Counted from the first letter of the stretch, positions 6,720 to 12,923 are shown. The stretch is 15,335 nt of DNA from an uncultured Desulfobacterales bacterium (GCA_945787595.1 CALZJV010000294.1:1-15335), one strand, 5' to 3'. Translations and numbers: made by a program. Notes: generated by a model not told the origin, from the letters alone.

Positions 6720-8113
6720 ATCTTCCCCCCATGATCAGTGATGATGTGTTTGGCGATTGCGAGGCCAAGCCCTGTTCCTCTATCTGTTTCTCTGCCACCT
6801 TCAATCCGTTTGAATTTATCAAAAATCCTTTCCAGATTTTCTTTGGGAATTCCGTATCCGGTATCTGAGACGGCGACTTCCAGAAATTGCTGGCCATAAT
6901 TCCTGACATTGACGCTCAGGACCACCTTGCCCCCTTCCGCAGAAAATTTCAAGGCATTGCCGATTAAATTTTCCATCAATTGACTGATCCGCTCTGCATC
7001 TATTTTAGCGGGCGGAAGATCAGGAGGTGGTTTTAATTCCAAATCGATTTTTTTCCTTTGGGCAATGGGTGCGAGTTTCAAAAGACTTTTTTGAATTACC
7101 GGCAAAAGATCGGATTCCTCTAGCTGATAATCCATCATCTTTGATTCCATGCGTGAAAGATCCAGGATTTGACTAACTGAATCGATCAATCTTTCACACT
7201 CTTCTTCAGTGATCGTCAACAGTTCTTGTTGCTTTGCTGGAGTATCGGCATAGGTGCCCTCAATCAGCATACCGGTAGCCTCTTTAATAGCCGTTAACGG
7301 TGTGCGAAGATTGTGAGATACGTGGCTGATAAAATCTATTTTCATTTCGTCTAGTTCTTTAAGTCTCTCGCACATAAGATTAAAATCGTCAGCCAGTTCT
7401 TTAATTTCGGGCGGGGATGAAATGTCGCGTATCTTTTCAAATTTTCCCTTGGCGATGTCTCTAGTTCGTTTCTGTAAAAGTAAAATCGGCCGATTTATAC
7501 TTCGGGTATTGTAGTAAGAAATTAAAACACTGATGATAATTGCCAAACCGGCTGTAACGTAAGTAATCTTCAAGGCATGGTAACTCATTTGGCTTGATTC
7601 ATGAATTTTAGTATCGCGATTCGACCTAGCAGTTTTCATTATTTTTCTGAGCCGCTCGTTGATCTCATCGACAAATTTTTCTTTGCCCTCCTGATATTTT
7701 CGGCGGGGATAGTTTGGATTTTTATTTGAAGCGCTAATTTCTTCCATAAAAAGTGAAACATAGTTATGGTAGAATTGCTTTACCTCTAAAAAAACCTTGT
7801 AATCACCTTTGGTGACCAGCAGGGACTCTAATCTTTCCAAATCTTCGGTTAAATGATTCCTGAGGTCCCAGAATTTTTGGTAAAAGTCCCGGTCTTGGGA
7901 AATAAGATATTTTTTTTCAAAACCCACTTGTGAAAATAATTTATCTGATAAGCGTTCGGTGAGGTCAATGGTCATACTGTCCACCGAAGCAATTTCTTGT
8001 ACGAAACGATTTAATTTATTTAGTTGTAATGTTATATAACCACCTAAAAAAACGATCAATAATATAATGGTTGCATAGCCGAAAATTAGTCGTTTTAAGA
8101 TGGTTAATTTCAT
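6662..8113 (-). CDS. glrK: membrane sensor histidine kinase, GlrK-like
   Basis: Inner-membrane kinase expected to phosphorylate the regulator encoded two genes downstream. With the start at 8113 it has 483 residues: TM1 9-29, a periplasmic four-helix-like sensor region about 30-182, TM2 183-201, HAMP about 203-255, dimerisation/phospho-acceptor helix with SHNLRTPL (266-273, His267), and a HATPase domain with N box NLIGNALKF (382-390), DTGYGIP (417-423), GTGLGLA (446-452) and a terminal FFFTLPV. The frame is open back to 8287, but the extra 58 residues are not hydrophobic, resemble no domain, and would put a tail before TM1, so I prefer MKLTILKR at 8113. Its ribosome site is weak (AAG only). 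The HPT sequence TPLTAIKEATGMLIEG parallels GlrK (TPLASMREGTELL). The signal sensed is unknown. Confidence 0.85.
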   Translation of the reverse strand: MKLTILKRLIFGYATIILLIVFLGGYITLQLNKLNRFVQEIASVDSMTIDLTERLSDKLFSQVGFEKKYLISQDRDFYQKFWDLRNHLTEDLERLESLLVTKGDYKVFLEVKQFYHNYVSLFMEEISASNKNPNYPRRKYQEGKEKFVDEINERLRKIMKTARSNRDTKIHESSQMSYHALKITYVTAGLAIIISVLISYYNTRSINRPILLLQKRTRDIAKGKFEKIRDISSPPEIKELADDFNLMCERLKELDEMKIDFISHVSHNLRTPLTAIKEATGMLIEGTYADTPAKQQELLTITEEECERLIDSVSQILDLSRMESKMMDYQLEESDLLPVIQKSLLKLAPIAQRKKIDLELKPPPDLPPAKIDAERISQLMENLIGNALKFSAEGGKVVLSVNVRNYGQQFLEVAVSDTGYGIPKENLERIFDKFKRIEGGRETDRGTGLGLAIAKHIITDHGGKIWAQSKLGKGSTFFFTLPV

Positions 8114-8652
8114 CTTAATTATACCGGTGGATTCCGTTATGATTTGAGGGAAGAATCGACATAATCTGTCAGAAGTTACTGAAACCTGGGTTGAGCGATT
8201 GTAATTTCCGATGTATTCGGCTTTGGGGTCCAAGACCGGATCGCCACGAACTTGAAATGGAGCACCGAGACGGTTGTGCCGCCACATACAGCTGAATATT
8301 TGCCACAGGCATTAATTTAAGTCAAGATTGTTTAGTTATCGCTTGAAACCTAAAAAAAGTTAAAGCGAGGCTGAATGATGACCATCAATTATTGCTATAT
8401 TAATCATTAACTAAAAATACCCAAAAAATTTCCTTCTATCCATTCTTCGCGTCTGTCAATATCAACCGCAGCAGACTTGAAGTGTAGGAATTGTCCTATA
8501 GGCAAAAACACTAAATTTTCAGATAGTTACGTCTCTCAGCAATTTCCGGATCCATTCTGCTGTATGAATATCCCTACACAAATTCTATTTATACCCCCAT
8601 TTTTTAAAAAAAAAGTTATTAAATTCAGAAGGATAGGTTTATTTTAGCCCTT
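8114..8652. promoter_or_regulatory. divergent regulatory region between glr-like operon and receiver gene
   Basis: A gene-free 539-bp spacer. On the plus side it carries candidate activator sites for the sigma-54 promoter at 8653: an inverted repeat TGTAGGA-ATTG-TCCTATA (8483-8500), a half-site CCTACAC (8573-8579), and a GTCTG...CAGAC pair (8451-8455 / 8472-8476). For the minus-strand operon I see only a weak sigma-70-like TTGACT near 8319-8324, without a convincing -10. A plain open frame extending the kinase to 8287 is judged non-coding. Confidence 0.5.
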
Positions 8653-8668
8653 TGGCACAACAGTTGCT
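8653..8668 (+). promoter_or_regulatory. sigma-54 (-24/-12) promoter
   Basis: TGGCACAACAGTTGCT matches the sigma-54 consensus TGGCAC-N5-TTGCW, with the invariant GG (8654-8655) and GC (8666-8667) ten bases apart. Transcription should start near 8679, about 40 bases before the receiver gene's ATG. Because the promoter lies within the longer open frame that begins at TTG 8652, it rules out that upstream start. Confidence 0.88.
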
Positions 8669-8720
8669 TTTAACTAATTCAAAACTCAAGTCAAAAAAAT
8701 CCAAGCTATGCAGAGAAAAA

Positions 8721-9101
8721 ATGAAAGTATTAGTTGTCGATGATAATAAGATTATGACGACTATTATCAAAACGATTATAGAAACAAAAAACCACCGGGT
8801 CATAACCGCCAACGATGGAAATAACGGATATTTGGCCTATTTGCAATTTAAACCGGATCTTGTTTTGACAGATATTCAGATGCTTGGAAAAAATGGTTTC
8901 GAATTAATGACAAAGATCCGAACCCACAACCCCTCGATAATGACGATCTATATGACGGGTGACCCGGGCCGATTCTTGCCGCGACTAAAAGAGGAGCAAA
9001 ACAAACACCAGGTCGATTTTATCCGCAAACCTTTTTCGATTGGTAGGTTGCCGCTAATGCTGTCGAGGTTGCTGCTAATGCTGTCGAAGCTTCAGGATTG
9101 A
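8721..9101 (+). CDS. stand-alone receiver-domain response regulator
   Basis: A CheY-like single receiver of 126 residues with no output domain, so it must act by protein contact or as a phosphate relay or sink. The acidic pair D7/D8, phospho-acceptor D51 (LVLTDIQM), T79 (YMTGD) and K103 (RKPF) are all present, so it should be phosphorylatable. The ATG at 8721 follows a short purine run (AGAGAAAAA) and lies downstream of the sigma-54 promoter. The last residues, RLPLMLSRLLLMLSKLQD, come from a 21-bp in-frame tandem duplication that replaces the usual final helix sequence. It lies divergent from the GlrK/GlrR-like operon and is followed at 150 bp by a small lipoprotein gene. The cognate kinase is not identifiable from sequence. 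Confidence 0.88.
   Translation: MKVLVVDDNKIMTTIIKTIIETKNHRVITANDGNNGYLAYLQFKPDLVLTDIQMLGKNGFELMTKIRTHNPSIMTIYMTGDPGRFLPRLKEEQNKHQVDFIRKPFSIGRLPLMLSRLLLMLSKLQD
9046..9087 (+). repeat. 21-bp in-frame tandem duplication
   Basis: Two adjacent 21-base units (9046-9066 and 9067-9087) differ at one base (GGTTGCCGC versus GGTTGCTGC). They encode RLPLMLS and RLLLMLS at the C-terminus of the receiver protein, adding seven residues to the last helix. Confidence 0.9.
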
Positions 9102-9250
9102 ATCTGGTCGATGGCTAATAAGCTGGTGCAGGTCCGGCTTTCAAGCTGATTCAGAAAGAATAATTTGAATCGAAAAATGGAATAGGAGGTGATGCCCGAT
9201 AGGGAACCGGAGACCCAATAAATTTTAATTCAGAACAAAAAGGAGGAGCT

Positions 9251-9490
9251 ATGAAACAGCTTATTTTGATATTGAGCTTCCTTTCCTTGCTGCTTTTCGG
9301 GGCGTGGGGTTGCTCCGAAAAATCCGAACAATCTGCTGAAACCGTTGAAAAAAAAGCCACAGACACGGTCGCGATGGATCAGGCAGGTCTGATCGATACT
9401 GAGGAAGCGAAGGAAAAGGCAAAAAAAATTTTTGAAGAACTGAAAGTAACGCCCCAAGGCGAAACGGAAAAAACGAAAGGATCAGATTGA
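9251..9490 (+). CDS. small secreted lipoprotein of unknown function
   Basis: A 79-residue protein with a classic export signal: MKQ, a Leu/Phe-rich core, then GAWGC with Cys21 as the likely lipidation site. The mature part (about 59 residues) is highly charged, Glu/Lys-rich and probably helical (EEAKEKAKKIFEELK), with no recognisable domain. A strong AAGGAGGAG ribosome site precedes the ATG. It may be co-transcribed with the receiver gene from the sigma-54 promoter at 8653, since I see no other clear promoter in the 150-bp gap. No function can be assigned. Confidence 0.75.
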   Translation: MKQLILILSFLSLLLFGAWGCSEKSEQSAETVEKKATDTVAMDQAGLIDTEEAKEKAKKIFEELKVTPQGETEKTKGSD

Positions 9491-9492
9491 AA

Positions 9493-9670
9493 CGCTTAAC
9501 TTGCCGGTCATTCATCACTTAGGTATGCCTTACTTCCAACCGACCACGAATGACATGAGTTGTTGTTTGACCGGCAATCTCTCCTTGCCTCGCTCGAAAT
9601 AATTCTTCACTTATGCACGAATTTTTCACGATTGAAAATGAAATTGCCCTACGGCCCCATCGCTTAACTT
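9493..9670. repeat. 10-bp direct repeats bounding a region with a 10-bp inverted repeat
   Basis: CGCTTAACTT occurs at 9493-9502 and again at 9661-9670. Overlapping the left copy and inside the interval, TTGCCGGTCA (9501-9510) is the exact inverse of TGACCGGCAA (9568-9577). The segment has no convincing gene; a minus-strand frame across 9519-9749 includes a terminator and is rejected. It may be a small insertion, or the stem-loop may be the end of the lipoprotein transcript. Confidence 0.4.
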
Positions 9671-9705
9671 TTTTTGGTATATAGTTCCGCAGCGAAAGCA
9701 CCAAT

Positions 9706-9734
9706 AAAAAAAGGGACACAAAATGTGCCCCTCT
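9706..9734 (-). terminator. rho-independent terminator
   Basis: On the minus strand GGGGCACA and TGTGTCCC form an 8-bp stem (one G-U) around TTT, followed directly by a run of seven T residues (complement of 9706-9712). It lies about 25 bases past the stop of the 94-residue periplasmic protein gene, exactly where a terminator belongs. Confidence 0.85.
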
Positions 9735-9758
9735 TATTTCTATTGCCAATGGCTCATT

Positions 9759-10043
9759 TTACTTAGAGATCTCAAGCGATTTGATGATACCGTTGCTATC
9801 GCTCTCCGCGCTGACGAGATCCCCTTCTTTAAGCGTCTTTAAGTCCATACCTGCTTTCGGATCTGCCATAAGCGATTTCATCTCACCGGCGGCGTCCTTT
9901 ACGATCATCTCGCCGGTCTCGACATTGATCGACATCACCGTTCCTGTTATTTTTTGAGTCTCGTCTGCGGATACTGTTGCCACCGCAATAAAAGAGAATA
10001 CAAAAAGAGCCACTAGTGCCATTGATACAGATTTTTTTAACAT
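9759..10043 (-). CDS. small periplasmic protein of unknown function
   Basis: 94 residues: a Sec signal peptide (LKK, then ALVALFVFSFIAV, cleavage likely after VSA at 26), then a mature domain of about 68 residues with alternating beta pattern (KITGTVMSINVETGEMIVKD, GDLVSAESDSNGIIKSLEI). This resembles the small OB-like beta-barrel proteins frequent in deltaproteobacterial periplasms; I know no assigned function. A strong TAAGGAGG site precedes the ATG. It is preceded by a leader of about 180 nt from a sigma-54 promoter at 10237-10252, and a rho-independent terminator follows, so it is likely monocistronic. The leader still contains a second ATG with ribosome site (at 10140), homologous in position to the start of the neighbouring PEP-CTERM-like gene. 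Confidence 0.8.
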   Translation of the reverse strand: MLKKSVSMALVALFVFSFIAVATVSADETQKITGTVMSINVETGEMIVKDAAGEMKSLMADPKAGMDLKTLKEGDLVSAESDSNGIIKSLEISK

Positions 10044-10236
10044 TCCTACCTCCTTAAATTCCTATTGATTTTGTCTTTTTTAATTTGTTTAACTACGACC
10101 CTACACAATTAATTCTTAGTTTCACTCCTTTCTGAAGCATCACCCCCTTTTTATATGAATCGAATACCTGGCTATTTAATATTTTTCCTTGTCCCATGTG
10201 TTGGCCCTCGATTCATTGCCTTTCTGCCGATACTAA

Positions 10237-10252
10237 TGCAAACCATATACCA
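10237..10252 (-). promoter_or_regulatory. sigma-54 promoter of the periplasmic protein gene
   Basis: Minus strand TGGTATATGGTTTGCA: GG and GC ten bases apart, with TTTGCA matching the -12 element well and TGGTAT a slightly divergent -24. It is conserved in position and sequence in copy B. The leader from here to the start codon is about 180 nt. Confidence 0.75.
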
Positions 10253-10338
10253 GACCTATTAGTTTTGTTATCTACTTAATTTATAAGGGTTTTTAATTTC
10301 GCGACGGCGTTGGCCAGCACCCTGTGTGTATGAGATAC

Positions 10339-10349
10339 CCTACAGTAGG
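10339..10349. promoter_or_regulatory. CCTAC-A-GTAGG palindrome, candidate activator site (copy A)
   Basis: A perfect 5-1-5 palindrome 86 bases upstream of the sigma-54 element of copy A. The same palindrome is at the same distance in copy B. This is the usual distance for an enhancer-binding activator. The activator is inferred, not shown. Confidence 0.6.
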
Positions 10350-10417
10350 AGGCAGAAAAAACTAGATTAGAAGTGTAAGTGGCCGGGGATTCAATGTTTA
10401 ACAACATATAGGGATTT

Positions 10418-10438
10418 TCCTACACCTTGATTGTAGGA
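10418..10438. promoter_or_regulatory. TCCTACA-N7-TGTAGGA inverted repeat
   Basis: Perfect 7-bp arms (10418-10424 and 10432-10438) about 170 bases upstream of the copy A sigma-54 promoter. It shares the CCTACA/TGTAGG half-site with 10339-10349, 11268-11278 and 8483-8500, so it probably binds the same regulator. Confidence 0.5.
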
Positions 10439-10601
10439 TCGTACACGATCAAGCGCAGCAGGGGATATTCTATTGGTTCCCTTAATTTTCTCCTATCTTT
10501 TCTAATTGTAGAAAATGCATAGCTGGAACCAGCCGGACGGATCCTAGCGTATTATTTCAACATGGCGAATTGACCTCAACCAACTTATCCTGATGTTGAG
10601 T

Positions 10602-11072
10602 TTACTTTCTACGACCTCTCAACGCGATGAGGCCGATCAGGCCTATTAATATCAATAGGGCAGCTGTTGGAATTGGTTCATCGGACGGATTTACGCGGGA
10701 TAGGCTGAGAGTTAATAATCGGAACAGGCCGAGATTAGAGCCACCCTCCGCTATCCCGAAGAAATTAGCGACAATCATAGCCGGGTCGGCTTGGAATTTG
10801 ACCATTTCCGATCCCAAGAGGGAGCCTCCGACTATCTCCGTCCCTTTCCAATCGGCCAGGTCCAGGACGTCCATCGGTGCCAAGATTTCAAAGTCCGTTA
10901 GCGGGGCCTTGAAAAGTCCACCCCCTAAAATTTCAAAAGAGAACCTTGTAATTTCCGTGTCGCGCATTAAATCGGTCTTGTCTAGGACCACCGTAGCAGC
11001 CTGTGCACCTGATGCAAACACCAGAATCAATAGCACCCCCGCTATTGTTTCAAGCTTTCGCTTTATTTTCAT
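10602..11072 (-). CDS. PEP-CTERM-like (IPTL-type variant) exported surface protein
   Basis: 156 residues: a signal peptide with cleavage likely after GAQA (25), a mature region of about 105 residues without recognised domain, and a C-terminal sorting tripartite signal, EPIPTA (132-137), a hydrophobic helix 137-151 (LLILIGLIGLIAL) and a basic end RGRRK. This matches the layout of exosortase substrates, which are cut at the PEP-like motif and delivered to the surface or exopolysaccharide. The motif lies between PEP-CTERM and IPTL-CTERM types. No exosortase gene is in the window. The ATG at 11072 follows a GGGGGGAG ribosome site. A sigma-54 promoter lies about 95 bases upstream, consistent with the PrsR-type sigma-54 control known for many PEP-CTERM genes. 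Confidence 0.75.
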   Translation of the reverse strand: MKIKRKLETIAGVLLILVFASGAQAATVVLDKTDLMRDTEITRFSFEILGGGLFKAPLTDFEILAPMDVLDLADWKGTEIVGGSLLGSEMVKFQADPAMIVANFFGIAEGGSNLGLFRLLTLSLSRVNPSDEPIPTAALLILIGLIGLIALRGRRK

Positions 11073-11165
11073 CTCCCCCCCTTTTTGAATCGGATATCTG
11101 GTATTTAATATTTCTCCTTATTCCCTTGGTAGACTCCCGATTTACTGACTTTCTGCCGAAATTAA

Positions 11166-11181
11166 TGCAAACGCTATACCA
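11166..11181 (-). promoter_or_regulatory. sigma-54 promoter of the PEP-CTERM-like gene
   Basis: Minus strand TGGTATAGCGTTTGCA, GG and GC ten bases apart, -12 element TTTGCA. It differs from the copy A element only in the middle spacer, which suggests selection on the -24 and -12 contacts. Confidence 0.78.
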
Positions 11182-11267
11182 AACCCACTATTTTTGGCAT
11201 CTATTTGATTTATTATGATTTTTTAACTCTGAAACACAGTTGGTATTGCTCTGTGTTTATGAGATAG

Positions 11268-11278
11268 CCTACAGTAGG
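11268..11278. promoter_or_regulatory. CCTAC-A-GTAGG palindrome, candidate activator site (copy B)
   Basis: Identical to the palindrome at 10339-10349 and, like it, 86 bases upstream of its sigma-54 element, while the surrounding DNA has diverged. Conservation of sequence and spacing supports a real binding site. Confidence 0.6.
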
Positions 11279-11339
11279 AGACAAGAAAAAAATAGCTTAG
11301 AAGTTTAAGTAGCCGGGCATTCTATGTTGAGGAATTCTG

Positions 11340-11354
11340 TCCGCCTCCGGCGGA
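11340..11354. repeat. TCCGCC-TCC-GGCGGA hairpin, REP-like
   Basis: A 6-bp perfect stem around TCC, GC-rich within an AT-rich spacer, with flanking CTGT...ACAG able to extend it loosely. It resembles a short dispersed palindromic repeat; other genome copies would confirm. Confidence 0.45.
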
Positions 11355-11408
11355 TTGCGTAACAGATTGGTGCAATTCGAGCAAAAAATTTCTCAGGTTA
11401 GGATCTTT

Positions 11409-11589
11409 TAATTAGTGCCCGTCCATAAATCGGTTAAAATCAGTTTGGGCACTCAGTAGTGTTTCCAATCCAGAAATGCGGATTTTTGTCCAAGGTCAAG
11501 GAAATCAAGCGTGGCTACGTCGCACAATCAAACGCGCCGATTGACGCCGAGATTGGGCAAAAAGACCATTTATGGATGGAAACTAATTA
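11409..11589. mobile_element. palindromic miniature element (MITE-like)
   Basis: Outer ends 11409-11430 and 11568-11589 are inverted repeats (19 of 22). Inside, 11457-11493 (TAGTGTTTCC..., ATTTTTGTCCAA) is a longer, gapped inverse of 11553-11585. A perfect AGTGCCC/GGGCACT pair (11414-11420 / 11447-11453) makes a further hairpin. The interior has no coding frame. The arrangement is that of a non-autonomous palindromic element with a second partial end copy. No transposase is present. The right end coincides with the stop codon of the hydrolase gene. Confidence 0.65.
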
Positions 11590-12669
11590 GTTCGGCTTAA
11601 TTGCCAATAAGTGCGTAATTGTGGTCTCCATCATCTCTTTCCAGACGGCTTTACCGGTAGAAGATTCATCTATAATATGATGGTGGAAAGTATCTTGGTT
11701 GGCCGATGCTTCTTTTTTTACGATGTAAAGCTCCCATTGATCCAATTTCTTTTCCGCTTTCAATTCTTTAAAAGCCCGTACCGGTATAAACTCATCATCC
11801 TCATCAATAAATATCAGCGTGGGGACGTTTACTCGCCGGTTCACGTGTTTTTCAAATTGCTGTAGGCCCTCAAATAGAGCATTGTAAGCAGCAATGGGGG
11901 TTCCCTTATCATTGGAGAGGTAGGAATCAGGGGTCAAACTCGGAATTACCAATCGTGAAAATGGCGATAATATGCGGGCCAAGTAATGGATGGCATGCAA
12001 ATTTATGGCCGGTGCAAACAGGACCATACGATCATAATGAACTTCCTCCTGAGATGAGAACAGATCCAACCCAATTAGTCCTCCGAGGGAAAAACCGACA
12101 AAAAACAAGGGGACTTTTTTCTGGGCTGCTCTTTTTTGAACCGCGCTATATGCCAAATAGGCCTCATTCATCCACAAGGAGAATGAGACGGCTTTAAAGG
12201 CTTCCAACCGGGCTTGATCTTCCTCAATTCCGGCATGATGGGTATAGTTATCTCCATGCCCGCGAAGAGACAAACGCAGGACATCTATGCCGGATTCCGT
12301 CAGCACGGAAATAATGGCCTGCATTTTGTCAGGTCGCAAATTCAGGCCGTGAATGACCAGTGCAACCCCTTTGGCTCCTTCCCGGCCATGGTTTTTAAAC
12401 CAGCGAGTTGCATAATTTTCAGATTGATTTTCTAAGATAATATTTTTGGCAGTTTGGCTGATCCCGGATGTTTGCGGGGAGATGGGTACCTGTTTTGTTT
12501 CTTTCAGGCTACGCCCCTCGACCGTATAACTCCAGGCCGTAAAAAGTACTATAGCAACAAGACCTGACAAAAAAAAGCCGCCATATTTTTGAGTTTGACG
12601 GCTAAACTGATGACTCCGCAATCGGTGACACAGCGATTGAAACGGCCTGTTGACGAGGTTGCCGCCCAT
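11587..12669 (-). CDS. membrane-anchored alpha/beta hydrolase (serine hydrolase, lysophospholipase-like)
   Basis: 360 residues with an N-terminal membrane segment (about 31-50), a linker, and an alpha/beta-hydrolase domain on the far side or at the membrane. Visible elements: oxyanion segment VIHGLN (105-110), LRGHGDN (135-141), nucleophile elbow GFSLGG (192-197, Ser194), acid in FIDEDDEF (287-294, probably Asp291) and catalytic His in the FHHH cluster (328-331). This fits the Hydrolase_4/serine aminopeptidase S33-like clan, which includes monoacylglycerol lipases and esterases. The substrate cannot be told. The ATG at 12669 follows AAAGGA at about 11 bases. The last codons run into a palindromic element that supplies the TAA stop, so the original C-terminus may have been slightly different. 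The product otherwise looks intact. Confidence 0.85.
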   Translation of the reverse strand: MGGNLVNRPFQSLCHRLRSHQFSRQTQKYGGFFLSGLVAIVLFTAWSYTVEGRSLKETKQVPISPQTSGISQTAKNIILENQSENYATRWFKNHGREGAKGVALVIHGLNLRPDKMQAIISVLTESGIDVLRLSLRGHGDNYTHHAGIEEDQARLEAFKAVSFSLWMNEAYLAYSAVQKRAAQKKVPLFFVGFSLGGLIGLDLFSSQEEVHYDRMVLFAPAINLHAIHYLARILSPFSRLVIPSLTPDSYLSNDKGTPIAAYNALFEGLQQFEKHVNRRVNVPTLIFIDEDDEFIPVRAFKELKAEKKLDQWELYIVKKEASANQDTFHHHIIDESSTGKAVWKEMMETTITHLLAIKPN

Positions 12670-12832
12670 TTATTTGAGGTCCTTTCGTGGTTATCCCCAA
12701 TGTTAGGGTTTTTATTGTTTAATTTCCCGACTGGTTGTAGGTGTTATGTTTGTCTCCTTTCATGGTAATGTTAATACCTAATTTCGCGAAAGAAAGGGCC
12801 GGCCGGCGATTTCGTATCGGTTAAAAAAATCA

Positions 12833-12872
12833 TTGACAAACCACGGCGAAGTGTCATCTTTACCGAACGGTA
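12833..12872 (+). promoter_or_regulatory. possible sigma-70 promoter with TACCG-AA-CGGTA operator
   Basis: A perfect -35 hexamer TTGACA (12833-12838) is followed at 17 bases by only a weak -10 (near 12856-12861). Immediately after lies TACCG-AA-CGGTA (12861-12872), a perfect 5-2-5 palindrome of the kind bound by TetR-family repressors. It is about 50 bases before the ATP-grasp start. The -10 is poor, so the promoter itself is uncertain. Confidence 0.4.
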
Positions 12873-12923
12873 GCGATTTTATGTCACGATTGGGCAGCGA
12901 CTTCTTATAAAGGATATGATGAG

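Larger units (their letters stand above)
10138..10400 (-). repeat. promoter module, copy A
   Basis: Aligns end to end with 11070-11330. Shared blocks, in plus-strand order: CAT with a C-run and CCTTTTT, TATTTAATATTT, TTTCTGCCGA, AATGCAAAC..TATACCA (sigma-54 element), TGAGATA.CCTACAGTAGGAG (palindrome), then a conserved AGAAG.GTAAGT.GCCGG block. By eye about two thirds to three quarters of positions agree. Copy A lies upstream of the 94-residue periplasmic protein gene. Confidence 0.8.
10044..10601. promoter_or_regulatory. intergenic region with promoter-module copy A and operator-like palindromes
   Basis: 558 bp without a protein gene. From the gene outwards on the minus strand it contains the long leader, the sigma-54 element (10237-10252), the palindrome CCTACAGTAGG (10339-10349), an inverted repeat TCCTACA-N7-TGTAGGA (10418-10438), and TTTTCTA-ATTG-TAGAAAA (10498-10515). 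A TCAACAT...ATGTTGA pair (about 10557-10597) may terminate the gene on the right. The 10138-10400 part is a diverged duplicate of 11070-11330. Confidence 0.6.
11070..11330 (-). repeat. promoter module, copy B
   Basis: Diverged duplicate of 10138-10400, here directly abutting its gene: the block CATC-C-run-CCTTTTT is the start codon and ribosome site of the PEP-CTERM-like gene. It carries the sigma-54 element at 11166-11181 and the palindrome at 11268-11278 with the same internal spacing as copy A. Confidence 0.8.

Noticed and set aside
8114..8287. 58-residue N-terminal extension of the histidine kinase
   Set aside because: No hydrophobic or domain-like content, and the start at 8113 places TM1 at residues 9-29 as expected for this class.
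8451..8653. Canonical GlrR site (TGTC-N10/11-GACA) upstream of the sigma-54 promoter
   Set aside because: No properly spaced pair found; only unrelated TGTC occurrences, so the regulatory link rests on the shared CCTACA motif and context instead.
8652..8720. Upstream TTG start for the receiver protein, adding 23 residues
   Set aside because: The extension overlaps a near-consensus sigma-54 promoter and would lie upstream of the transcript start; the receiver fold begins at MKVLVVDD (8721).
9519..9749. 76-residue minus-strand gene
   Set aside because: It spans the rho-independent terminator at 9706-9734 and lacks a ribosome site or recognisable features.
10627..11088. 153-residue plus-strand frame
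   Set aside because: Complement of the PEP-CTERM-like gene, Pro/Arg/Ser-rich shadow composition; the minus-strand product has a signal peptide and sorting tail.
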